Shown here one piece after another: positions 22,307 to 28,692 of a stretch of 28,692 nucleotides of DNA. Under the pieces are notes generated by a model that was not told the DNA's origin, did not search any database, and saw nothing but the letters and a program-made list of their open reading frames with translations. Position 1 is the first letter of the stretch; each line of letters starts with the position of its first letter. A program made the position numbers and the translations under genes. The stretch is from JBDTME01 sp964583795 (GTDB taxonomy: Bacteria > Patescibacteriota > Microgenomatia > UBA1400 > PJMF01): positions 1 through 28,692 of the forward strand of contig CAZOWX010000025.1 of NCBI GenBank assembly GCA_964583795.1. The letters are read 5' to 3'.

Positions 22307-22376
22307 TGCCCGCAGAAGTCACTTGAATGAAAACCTGACTAATGATCAAGTTAAAATTTCAAGTACGAAGGAGGGG
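22307..22376 (-). repeat. ~80-bp repeat, copy 3 (palindrome lost)
   Basis: Reverse complement matches the copies at 15556 and 17768 (CGCAGAAGTCACTTGAATGA, AAACCTGACTAATGATCAAG, ACGAAGGAGGG), but the central TCCCGCAGTGCGGGA is replaced by a short AT-rich word, so the palindrome can be gained or lost separately. Confidence 0.8.
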
Positions 22377-22430
22377 ATCTTGCAACTTGTACCGACTCAA
22401 CCTCTCCTTTAGTAATGGTTTGGTATAGGG

Positions 22431-22436
22431 TAAAAT
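22431..22436 (+). promoter_or_regulatory. -10 box of tRNA-Trp
   Basis: TAAAAT with predicted start near 22443, 10 nt before the tRNA. Confidence 0.55.
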
Positions 22437-22452
22437 AGCGTTTCAGATAAAT

Positions 22453-22523
22453 AGGGACGTAGTTTAATGGTAGAACAGGGCTCTCCAAAAGCTCTAGTGA
22501 GGGTTCGATTCCTTCCGTCCCTG
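22453..22523 (+). tRNA. tRNA-Trp (anticodon CCA)
   Basis: Acceptor AGGGACG pairs with CGTCCCT. The anticodon loop CTCCAAA sits on stem GGGCT/AGCTC, giving CCA. The T arm is GAGGGTTCGATTCCTTC and the discriminator is G, as expected for bacterial tRNA-Trp. The terminal CCA is not encoded (GCA follows). Confidence 0.93.
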
Positions 22524-22540
22524 CAGATCCTATAGTGTGT

Positions 22541-22546
22541 TATAAT
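22541..22546 (+). promoter_or_regulatory. -10 box TATAAT, leaderless spacing
   Basis: TATAAT followed by exactly 6 nt (TCTCGA) and the ATG at 22553. Any -35 would fall inside the tRNA-Trp 3' end. Confidence 0.6.
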
Positions 22547-22552
22547 TCTCGA

Positions 22553-23104
22553 ATGTCAGAGCGACTACCTTTTCGTGTACAACAAATTGAGGGGAACGAC
22601 CACACTTTTGGCTTATATGGTGAGAGGGCCACAGAAATATTGACTTTAGCTTATAGAGAAATTTCTGATTATGGTGTGAAACCAATAAATTTAATTTATT
22701 GTGACTTTTTGTTAAGGAATGCACGTATTTTTTTGCTCTTTTTGGAAGAATTACTGATAGGTTACACTTCATATTATTGGTCAGCTTTTTCACGCATGGA
22801 AACACAAGAAATGAAAGCTCTGTCTTTGTCTAAAGAACGGTGGGATGAAATGCAAAGGCAAACAGTTGAAACAGGATGGACAGTTATCCACCCAAACTTT
22901 CAACATAAGGGAGGCTGGTCGATGATGATGGATGCACGAGATGATTTGCTCATTTGTAGTGACTTTAGTTTTTTGTGCCAGTACGTGCGAACAGCAAATG
23001 ATTATGCAGACAAAGTAGCGGCTCGATATAAAGGAAAAGTAATTTTTCAAAGAGACACTAGAGGTTATGGTCAACAAGTTTATTTTCGCATCCGAATACC
23101 CTGA
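22553..23104 (+). CDS. Protein of unknown function, possibly GNAT-like
   Basis: A 183-residue, probably cytoplasmic protein that I do not recognise with confidence. The N-terminal half has an FRVQQIEGNDHTFGLYGERA strand-helix pattern; LLFLEELLIGYTSYYWSAF could be the central sheet of an acetyltransferase-like fold. The C-terminal half (WTVIHPNFQHKGGWSMMMDA) has HPNFQHKG in the position where GNAT enzymes carry their acetyl-CoA loop (family resemblance only). No signal peptide is present. The ATG chosen follows a TATAAT box by 6 nt, supporting this start over GTG at 22535. It is the first of four singly promoted genes in a row. Confidence 0.7.
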   Translation: MSERLPFRVQQIEGNDHTFGLYGERATEILTLAYREISDYGVKPINLIYCDFLLRNARIFLLFLEELLIGYTSYYWSAFSRMETQEMKALSLSKERWDEMQRQTVETGWTVIHPNFQHKGGWSMMMDARDDLLICSDFSFLCQYVRTANDYADKVAARYKGKVIFQRDTRGYGQQVYFRIRIP

Positions 23105-23198
23105 GAGCAATCAACTCACGAAATTGATAGTTGGTAATGACCCCAATACTCTTCTAGCCCCTAGCACTCTCAGCAATCAATATTACCTACTATACTGG

Positions 23199-23204
23199 TA
23201 CAAT
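23199..23204 (+). promoter_or_regulatory. -10 box TACAAT, near-leaderless spacing
   Basis: TACAAT followed by 7 nt and the ATG at 23212. Confidence 0.55.
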
Positions 23205-23211
23205 CGTAACA

Positions 23212-24645
23212 ATGCAAGAACTCGAAAATAAACCAGATCACAATAAGGCTACGATTCTTACAGTTCCAAGTGTTGAGGGAGATGAAAAGCCGTTTTTCGC
23301 ACCTGCTCTGGAACATTTTTCTGCCGATATATTGAGAAAAAACTTATTGATGATACGGTCATTGTTGGAGGAAATTGATCCAAATGACCTAAAAAGTAAC
23401 ACAAAACGAAGTGATTTTTTGGCCAAGCGGCAGTTACTTTTTGATACTACGAATGACATTGAACGATTTGTTCGATCCATAAATAAGGCTGAGGAAACAA
23501 GGGCCATTGTAGCGAGACAAAGACCTGAGGCTATTTTACTGACGAGTGAACTTTCTCTGGCGATAAAAGAGTTGCAAGAATTATTAGAAGCAAAATTAAG
23601 GGAGCTACAAGGAAATGTTGTTGTTCTTTCACCTTCACATGCCACTTCGTATGCAGAAATTCATGCGGCTGTTGCTGTATCAAGAGAAAATGGTCATTTT
23701 GGTGAAAACGATCGAGTGGGAATGATAATATTTGATGAGCATACAGATTTCTACAGAAGTGAAAAGTCTGGTATCCCTGCAGTATCGCTGAAAAAAATTC
23801 TGGAGAGTGAAAAGATGTTTGATACCGATTCAGCTGGTTATGATTATGAGCGAATTCAGAGAGTTAATAACTGGGTATTTTCAGGTTTGATGTATGGAGT
23901 GGCAAGCGTAGCAAAAAGAAATTTTCTTACACATTTATTAGAAGAAGAAACGATTGTGAGTGTGTGTATCGTTGGACCTTCTAGTCGATCCACTGGTATT
24001 GCAACTGTTGAAGGTCTAACACGAAACTATACCTATGATTACTTTGTCGATCGTCAAAGTAGAATCAAGATTGTGGGACTGCCTAGTCGAAATGGTTCTG
24101 AGACGAGTAGCCTAAAAAGGACGGAAATGAGGGAGGAAGTGGTACGGCAGGTAATTGAAATGAAACAACAGGGTATAACACATATTATTTTTTCTGTTGA
24201 TTTGGACGTTTTACAGTCAGAAAAGGGATACACGGCATTTGATTATAATGCTTATGCCTATTTGATTAACTTGGGCTTAAACGATATGCAGCAAGAGTAC
24301 GATGCATTACTGAATGAGTTAATTTCCATAGAACAAGATTCCGAAATGAGAGCAAATAAACTGTATGCATTTTTTGATAAAATGTTGTATACAAATCAAG
24401 AATCTGCAAACCCTGGCTCACAAGTTGGAAAAGTAAAGGTGAAAGAAGCAGGAGGGCTTCCAGCAGGACTAGTGGGGCAGTTAATTGATGCTGTAAAACA
24501 GACCTGCGAGGTTCAAGATATACAGATTGGAATTCAGCTATCTCAAGGGAGATTCGTTGGGGATGTGGTAGAACTGTCAGGGAAGGATGCTGGCGGTTAT
24601 ACAACAAAAGTTGCCTTGGGCATTGCTGACAGAATGGCTAGTTAG
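23212..24645 (+). CDS. Divergent arginase/ureohydrolase-fold protein
   Basis: A 477-residue protein. Residues 40-135 are helical (coiled-coil-like). The remainder matches the arginase/agmatinase/HDAC metal-site pattern: His143 in SPSHATSYAEIH (position of the GGDHS His), D175-x-H177-x-D179 in IIFDEHTDFY, and D330-x-D332 in IIFSVDLDVL. These are the six usual ligands of the binuclear manganese site. GGLPAGLVGQLI near 414 occupies the place of the family GG(L/M)T segment. In known members such sites hydrolyse guanidino or amide groups. The long N-terminal helices and the ~75 residues between 335 and 410 are unusual, and the substrate is unknown. It starts 7 nt after a TACAAT box; no co-transcribed partner is evident. 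Confidence 0.72.
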   Translation: MQELENKPDHNKATILTVPSVEGDEKPFFAPALEHFSADILRKNLLMIRSLLEEIDPNDLKSNTKRSDFLAKRQLLFDTTNDIERFVRSINKAEETRAIVARQRPEAILLTSELSLAIKELQELLEAKLRELQGNVVVLSPSHATSYAEIHAAVAVSRENGHFGENDRVGMIIFDEHTDFYRSEKSGIPAVSLKKILESEKMFDTDSAGYDYERIQRVNNWVFSGLMYGVASVAKRNFLTHLLEEETIVSVCIVGPSSRSTGIATVEGLTRNYTYDYFVDRQSRIKIVGLPSRNGSETSSLKRTEMREEVVRQVIEMKQQGITHIIFSVDLDVLQSEKGYTAFDYNAYAYLINLGLNDMQQEYDALLNELISIEQDSEMRANKLYAFFDKMLYTNQESANPGSQVGKVKVKEAGGLPAGLVGQLIDAVKQTCEVQDIQIGIQLSQGRFVGDVVELSGKDAGGYTTKVALGIADRMAS

Positions 24646-24732
24646 GTAGGTTCTAACATCCTTCACTAGTCCCTGCAATTTATTTTTTCTCGAGTAATAT
24701 AAGTGAGACGGTGGGAAAGCTCAGATCTAGGT

Positions 24733-24738
24733 TATAAT
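24733..24738 (+). promoter_or_regulatory. -10 box TATAAT, leaderless spacing
   Basis: TATAAT followed by exactly 6 nt (TTCAGT) and the ATG at 24745. Confidence 0.6.
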
Positions 24739-24744
24739 TTCAGT

Positions 24745-25587
24745 ATGTGTGAAACAACGGAGCAATCAACCAACCTTAACCAAAATATCGAAGGGAACCT
24801 CGCGACTGGTAATCAACCTGCTAGAGAAACTGCTGGTTTCGAAAACGAATCAGCTCTTTCTGTTAACCAAAGTGCAGCTATCTTCAGTAATGTACTACTC
24901 CTTCTTCAAGCTCAAGAGTCACCATTTGCACATGCTCCGTTTTTAAATGGAATTGCGCAGAAATATTTAAACCATACTAACCAAGCTGGTTACTTTGCAA
25001 CTGAAGATGGGTTCGGTGCAAGTATTATAGTTAGGGATGGAGTTGCTGAGCCAAATATTGATTTAAATATTCAAGAGGGTTTAGCAAGTCGTAATCTCAA
25101 AAAGAGAATCGCAAAACGCATAGGTAGACAGCCCACAGACGAAGAGATACTTCTATTTGCAGCTGGGCACGAGCTAGCTCATTTAATTCAAGCTATAGCT
25201 GATTTCTACTCAATTGAAGATCAAGATATTAGTGGCATGAGTGAAGCAGAGATTGATAATTTAAGCCGACTAGTGAACGAACACAATGAAGCAATACGAA
25301 CTAACACAGACATTGCAGAAGCTCAGAGTCACTTTCGCTCACTTTTCGGGGATGATATCTCTCGTGACAGTGATGGAGCATTTTTAGATCCTGATAATTA
25401 TTCAGATGCAGATTACTTAAACTACATTAACTCCGAAGTAGAAGCTAACGCAGACTTCATTGCATTATGGATTTTGGGAATGGTTCAGTCAGACTTTCCA
25501 AATGCACCACAGAATCAAGGTTACGAGTTGAGAGATTGGAAGATATGGGCTGAAAGGCACACTATCATGCAGAGTGACCTTACTTGA
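24745..25587 (+). CDS. Putative HExxH zinc metalloprotease-like protein
   Basis: A 280-residue protein. Residues 1-40 are polar and Asn/Glu-rich. AAGHELAHLIQAI gives the zinc motif H142-E143-x-x-H146, and SEVEANADFIALWILG (about 230-245) supplies a downstream E-x-x-x-D (E233, D237), as in gluzincin-type proteases. Between them is a helical, acidic stretch (DDISRDSDGAFLDPDNYSD). No signal peptide or membrane anchor is seen, so a cytoplasmic protease or toxin-like role is possible; the substrate is unknown. Motif evidence is good and the family is not known to me. Start ATG 24745, 6 nt after TATAAT, replaces a longer frame from 24703. Confidence 0.68.
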   Translation: MCETTEQSTNLNQNIEGNLATGNQPARETAGFENESALSVNQSAAIFSNVLLLLQAQESPFAHAPFLNGIAQKYLNHTNQAGYFATEDGFGASIIVRDGVAEPNIDLNIQEGLASRNLKKRIAKRIGRQPTDEEILLFAAGHELAHLIQAIADFYSIEDQDISGMSEAEIDNLSRLVNEHNEAIRTNTDIAEAQSHFRSLFGDDISRDSDGAFLDPDNYSDADYLNYINSEVEANADFIALWILGMVQSDFPNAPQNQGYELRDWKIWAERHTIMQSDLT

Positions 25588-25707
25588 CAATTTTTCTGTA
25601 AAGAGCGTTGTGTCATTTTATTGTAGTTACTTCGATATTGCGAAATTAAAAGTCGATCCAAGTGACTTGTTGTTCGTGCCACATGAGCTTGGGCACTAAT
25701 TTGGTGA

Positions 25708-25713
25708 TACAAT
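25708..25713 (+). promoter_or_regulatory. -10 box TACAAT, leaderless spacing
   Basis: GATACAAT followed by exactly 6 nt and the ATG at 25720. Confidence 0.6.
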
Positions 25714-25719
25714 TCCCTC

Positions 25720-26508
25720 ATGAAGTTTACACAAATAGTCTTCTCAAACGTTGTGCCACCAACCAAGTTTCCAGATGATATCGTGCTACTGCTTCCTGAA
25801 AAAAGTAGCCTACCTGTAAACCAACAACATTTTTTGATTTTTATTCCTTGGAATGATAGTTATCTTAGCAATATCCCGAAACAGTACTTAGATTTTTTCA
25901 AATTCGTGCTGCCAGTACTTCATGCTAGAACAACTGATGTACACACTGCAATTTGTTTAGGTTTTCTCGACACGTTGCTGGCTCAATTTAACGAGCCGAT
26001 TAATCACAAAGTTGTTGCTATAGCCCTAATTCTTCACGATAGCGGATGGAGTAGATTATCTGAAAAAGAAATTGCAAATAGTTTAGGAGTCAAAGGGCTA
26101 AAATTAAATGAGACCGCACTTGGCCCCAAAGAAAAACATGCTATTGAAAGTGAAAAAATAACTCGAGAAATTTTAGCTTGCTATATATTTGAACCACCTC
26201 TTATACAAGAAGAAATCAACTTAATTTGTAAAGCTGTTTTATATCACGACAAACCAGAAGTAGTCGCAGGAGTGGGGGAGTCCATGCCATTAGAGGTACA
26301 AGTTTTGGTTGATTTAGACCATTTATGGTCTTTTAGCCATGAAAATTTTTGGCAAGATACTGTGAGGAAAAATGTTAAACCAGTTGAATACTTACAAAAT
26401 CTGAAAAATGATTTAGATTCTTATTTTGTGACAGATGAAGGAAAGAAACTTGCGAAAGAACTCCTAGTTCAAAGAGAAAAAGAAGTGGATGAATGTTTGA
26501 CCAAATAG
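25720..26508 (+). CDS. HD-domain phosphohydrolase-like protein
   Basis: A 262-residue protein with an HD-type metal site: H75 (TTDVHTAICLG), H106-D107 (IALILHDSGWS), a possible H140, the second pair H176-D177 (VLYHDKPE), and D198 or D200 in LVDLDHLWSFS. HD proteins cleave phosphate esters of nucleotides, cyclic dinucleotides or small metabolites; the substrate here cannot be told. The N-terminal 50 residues (FTQIVFSNVVPPTKFPDD) form an extra beta-rich part. No signal peptide. The sequence after its stop (CCAACATCCTTCACT) resembles that after the arginase-like gene stop, a small shared 3' word. It converges with the spermidine-synthase-like gene 46 bp downstream. Confidence 0.78.
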   Translation: MKFTQIVFSNVVPPTKFPDDIVLLLPEKSSLPVNQQHFLIFIPWNDSYLSNIPKQYLDFFKFVLPVLHARTTDVHTAICLGFLDTLLAQFNEPINHKVVAIALILHDSGWSRLSEKEIANSLGVKGLKLNETALGPKEKHAIESEKITREILACYIFEPPLIQEEINLICKAVLYHDKPEVVAGVGESMPLEVQVLVDLDHLWSFSHENFWQDTVRKNVKPVEYLQNLKNDLDSYFVTDEGKKLAKELLVQREKEVDECLTK

Positions 26509-26554
26509 GGTCCAACATCCTTCACTCATCCCGTCGTTGGGTGGGTCTGAGGTG

Positions 26555-28084
26555 TTATTCCTGCCATTCTTTCGTTTCTTCCTGATAGGCCTCAAGAATA
26601 GTTGGGTTAAAAAGTGTTGATATTTCTAGAGTCGAACTTTTTTTGGCCACATCTTTATCGAAAATAAATTCAGCTTGTACACTCTCATCATTTAAAAACC
26701 GCGTGGTGACTCGAAGCGGTCGTGGAGGCTTGTTGAACAGTTCATACTTGGCACCCATGACAAATCCCCATTCCCCAAATGACGGGACATTTAAGTGAAA
26801 AGGTTTGGCATACAGCCCAGACTCAGCAATGGTGTCGTGAATAGTCCAAAATGATTTGTTGGTGAAAAAGGGGGAAGTAGCCTGAGTAACCATAACTCCA
26901 TCTGCGCTCAGGTGATGCGCCACAAGCTGGTAAAATTCTCGAGTATACAGCTTTGCCAAGCTTTCGTGGTTGGGATCAGGAAGATCAATGAGAATAAGGT
27001 CATAACTATGACTGTTTGCCTCAAGAAAGTTCATCGCATCCTGATTAACAATTTCCACACCTTTGCTCAGGCTTCGTTCATTTAAAGTGGTGAGTAAGTG
27101 GTGCGATGTGGCAAGTTGAGTCATCTCTTTATCTAAATCAACTAAGGTAATTTTTGATACAGACAAGTATTTCTGTACTTCTCGCGCAGCCAATCCATCC
27201 CCACCCCCCAAAATGAGTACGTTCTGAGGATGGGAGCTGGGTAAAAAGGATACGGGAATATGCACTAAAGATTCATGATAACGATACTCATCTTTGCTGC
27301 TGAACTGGAGGTTCGCATCCAAAAATAACCGGACGTCGTCTTTAAACTTGGTGATGACAATCTTTTGATACGGGCTTTGTTGTGACAAAACCACCTCATC
27401 TTTATACAGTTTATGATCGAAGTAGTCAGCAATATAGTGGGCACCAATATTTTCTGCGATGAGCCCGAACCAACACATCACTAAAAGTACGCTAGCAAGG
27501 GAGTATTTTCTCAGCGTTTCTTTATGAAAGAAAAAATGTATGAGGCCTGCTACTGTTAGATTCATCAGTCCAACTAAAAGAGATGTTCTGAGTAACCCAA
27601 GCCAAGGTAAGAGCAGTAAAGGAAAGACTATTGAGGCCACGAGTGAACCCAAGTAATCAAGCGATAACACTCGGGTTACAACTCTATGGGTGTGAGTAAA
27701 TCCCTGAAGCATCCGAAGTAACAGCGGGATTTCTAAACCAATCAACGCCCCGATAGACAACACGAGTACTCCAAGTCCGAGATAAAAAAGTGAGAACGCA
27801 TACGTAAACAAAGCAAAAAGTAGGACGACGCAGTTGCCACCGATTATTCCCAGCAACGACTCTACAACTATAAAAAGCTTAACGGCGTCACGCTTCAGAT
27901 AACCAGCTGCAAAAGAGCCAATACCCATCCCTGACAAAAAGATCCCAATTGTGACCGAAAAATGAAGGATGCTGTTGCCGAGTAAGTATGAAGAGACTGT
28001 TCCAATCATCAGCTCATAAATTAACCCGCCCACAGCCACCACACTTACTGCCAAAAATAATCCGATTCGCTGATGATTTTTCAT
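26555..28084 (-). CDS. Membrane-bound spermidine synthase-like aminopropyltransferase
   Basis: A 509-residue protein. Residues 1-215 hold about seven membrane helices (for example LFLAVSVVAVGGLIYELMIG and LGVLVLSIGALIGLEIPLLL). Residues 225-430 form a SpeE-like domain with QSPYQKIVI, LFLDANLQFSSKDEYRYHE, ILGGGDGLAAREV (SAM-type site, about 291-303), VDLDKEM (Asp/Glu) and LIDLPDPN (D367, D370). Polyamine synthases transfer aminopropyl groups from decarboxylated SAM; the membrane-fused versions are common but their product is uncertain. It is the last gene of a tight minus-strand operon behind a DUF350-like gene (6-bp gap), a combination repeatedly seen with such fusions as I recall, suggesting a membrane-linked function. 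Confidence 0.87.
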   Translation of the reverse strand: MKNHQRIGLFLAVSVVAVGGLIYELMIGTVSSYLLGNSILHFSVTIGIFLSGMGIGSFAAGYLKRDAVKLFIVVESLLGIIGGNCVVLLFALFTYAFSLFYLGLGVLVLSIGALIGLEIPLLLRMLQGFTHTHRVVTRVLSLDYLGSLVASIVFPLLLLPWLGLLRTSLLVGLMNLTVAGLIHFFFHKETLRKYSLASVLLVMCWFGLIAENIGAHYIADYFDHKLYKDEVVLSQQSPYQKIVITKFKDDVRLFLDANLQFSSKDEYRYHESLVHIPVSFLPSSHPQNVLILGGGDGLAAREVQKYLSVSKITLVDLDKEMTQLATSHHLLTTLNERSLSKGVEIVNQDAMNFLEANSHSYDLILIDLPDPNHESLAKLYTREFYQLVAHHLSADGVMVTQATSPFFTNKSFWTIHDTIAESGLYAKPFHLNVPSFGEWGFVMGAKYELFNKPPRPLRVTTRFLNDESVQAEFIFDKDVAKKSSTLEISTLFNPTILEAYQEETKEWQE

Positions 28085-28090
28085 GAGGAC

Positions 28091-28309
28091 TCAACCAATA
28101 ATCGCTGCGCCAATGATGATACTTATTGCAATGGCAATGCCAGCAAGTAAAACTCCAAAGGCTACGTTCTGGTCCTGAACAAGTTCTTTATGAAGGTTGA
28201 GTTTAAACGCTTTATCAAAGAATAGTAGAGCAGAAATCATCAGGATGATTCCCAAGAACGAGTAAAAAATAGTAGCCAAAATGACTTCTGGCAAAAAACC
28301 GGTGTACAT
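28091..28309 (-). CDS. DUF350-like small membrane protein
   Basis: A 72-residue protein from the ATG at 28309, with AGAAAGGA 4-5 nt upstream on the minus strand, so the longer frame from 28357 is rejected. Two membrane helices are visible (FYSFLGIILMISALLFFDKA and NVAFGVLLAGIAIAISIIIG), with NLHKELVQDQN between them, matching the DUF350 pattern. Full DUF350 proteins are often about twice as long; this is a single-repeat form. It is 6 bp upstream of the spermidine-synthase-like gene and 19 bp after the small membrane protein gene. The biochemical role of the family is not known to me. Confidence 0.82.
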   Translation of the reverse strand: MYTGFLPEVILATIFYSFLGIILMISALLFFDKAFKLNLHKELVQDQNVAFGVLLAGIAIAISIIIGAAIIG

Positions 28310-28328
28310 ACATTCCTTTCTTTTTATA

Positions 28329-28514
28329 TTATTTTCCAAACGTGCGAGTGCCACCATTAAATGGTCTACTATGATTTGCTGACTCCTGTCTTACAGAAAG
28401 TGGGTCGTTTTGCGTGGGCAACCCAAAACCAATAGTAGCTAAGTAAAATGTGATCCCCAGAACACTAGCTGCTATGACCAGAACGAGAGCGCGAAAGTTA
28501 GTAAAAATTTCCAT
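28329..28514 (-). CDS. Small membrane protein, unknown
   Basis: 61 residues. One membrane helix (FRALVLVIAASVLGITFYLA, about 7-26) is followed by a polar, Asn/Arg-rich tail ending RPFNGGTRTFGK. No known family. It is supported by its position: 6 nt after the stop of the upstream partial gene and 19 nt before the DUF350-like gene, all on one strand. The tail probably faces the outside or interacts with the partner membrane proteins. Confidence 0.68.
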   Translation of the reverse strand: MEIFTNFRALVLVIAASVLGITFYLATIGFGLPTQNDPLSVRQESANHSRPFNGGTRTFGK

Positions 28515-28520
28515 AAAAGT

Positions 28521-28692
28521 TTAGCTATCGAATAGTGATTTAAGGATTCTGTGATTTTTATCTTTGAGCAAGCCAAGACCTACTCCGCCCGAAAGAAGTG
28601 TGGTGAAGTATGGCCAGTAGTAAACATTTTCTACAACTTTAAACTTTAAAACGAGCGGCCTGGCTGAGGAAGAGGCAGGTTCAACATTAATC
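28521..28692 (-). CDS. 3' end of a protein, truncated by the window edge
   Basis: On the minus strand an open frame enters from the window end and stops with TAA at 28523-28521, giving 57 codons including the stop: about INVEPASSSARPL, VLKFKVVENVYYWPYFTTLL, SGGVGLGLLKDKNHRILKSL, FDS. It has a hydrophobic segment near VYYWPYFTTLLSGGVGLGLL. It is the first visible gene of the DUF350/spermidine-synthase operon. In such operons a DUF4178-like protein is common, but I cannot assign this fragment. Confidence 0.7.
   Translation of the reverse strand, partial: INVEPASSSARPLVLKFKVVENVYYWPYFTTLLSGGVGLGLLKDKNHRILKSLFDS

Larger units (their letters stand above)
21848..22452. other. Repeat-filled intergenic region of ~600 bp
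   Basis: No gene seen. It starts with TATGGTATTTGGTATGTGG simple sequence that contains the promoter of the minus-strand glycosyltransferase. Next come AGTGGAACAGTTAATAGT words, a degenerate GTCATCC...GGATCTAAAGTCAGAG element (about 21962-22021), a GTCATCCTTG-family copy (22064-22136), the third copy of the ~80-bp repeat (22307-22376), and the tRNA-Trp promoter. Confidence 0.6.

Noticed and set aside
2881..22376. CRISPR array
   Set aside because: The palindromic repeats are dispersed over kilobases, in both orientations, without regular spacers, and no cas gene is present.
23238..23645. 135-codon minus-strand frame in the arginase-like gene
   Set aside because: Antisense shadow; no promoter or ribosome site and Ser/Asn-rich composition.

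Overview
The window looks like a piece of a Candidate Phyla Radiation (Patescibacteria) chromosome, possibly Microgenomates. This is inference from gene style, not a taxonomic search. Support comes from small isolated genes, short or absent mRNA leaders, tRNAs without encoded CCA, dockerin-tailed surface proteins, and a CofE-like ligase of the kind seen in such genomes. No rRNA, CRISPR array or prophage was seen.

Layout. 0-2.7 kb (minus): two secreted or membrane-anchored proteins ending in near-identical dockerin-like domains. 2.7-4.3 kb: a GalU-type nucleotidyltransferase inside a ~280-bp imperfect inverted repeat. 4.4-4.6 kb: a probable structured RNA with its own terminator. 4.87 kb: tRNA-Thr(GGU). 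5-6.3 kb (minus): an adenosine-deaminase-like amidohydrolase. 6.4-7.1 kb: tRNA-Tyr flanked by broken tRNA-Tyr copies, with a small GIY-YIG nuclease gene starting 2 nt after the tRNA. 7.7-11.4 kb: two large proteins of unknown function sharing a C-terminal domain. 11.5-14.9 kb (minus): a FecR-domain membrane protein followed by a CHASE2-class III adenylate cyclase. 15.4-18.6 kb: mutY, Mn-type superoxide dismutase and a CofE-like ligase. 19-20.3 kb: tRNA-Thr(UGU) with a split copy of its 3' end, rpmG, and a second GIY-YIG gene between inverted repeats. 20.4-21.8 kb (minus): a GT-B glycosyltransferase. 22.45 kb: tRNA-Trp. 22.5-26.5 kb: four single genes (unknown, arginase-fold, HExxH protein, HD protein), each with a -10 box placed so that transcription would start at the ATG. 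26.5-28.7 kb (minus): a tight operon with a membrane-bound spermidine-synthase homologue, a DUF350-like protein, a small membrane protein and a truncated gene.

The most unusual feature is the intergenic DNA. It is filled with dispersed palindromic repeats of at least three families: GTCATCCCG...CGGGATCTAAAGTCAG; TCCCGCAGTGCGGGA with an ~80-bp extension; and GTCATCCTTG...GGCCAACGG. They lie around tRNAs, form gene-sized inverted repeats, and have entered two conserved genes in frame (mutY and the GT-B glycosyltransferase). The two GIY-YIG genes sit exactly at repeat or tRNA-duplication junctions, and one uses the repeat for its last codons. A palindrome-associated GIY-YIG nuclease system that copies or inserts repeats is the best candidate here for an undescribed biological system. 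It remains a hypothesis.
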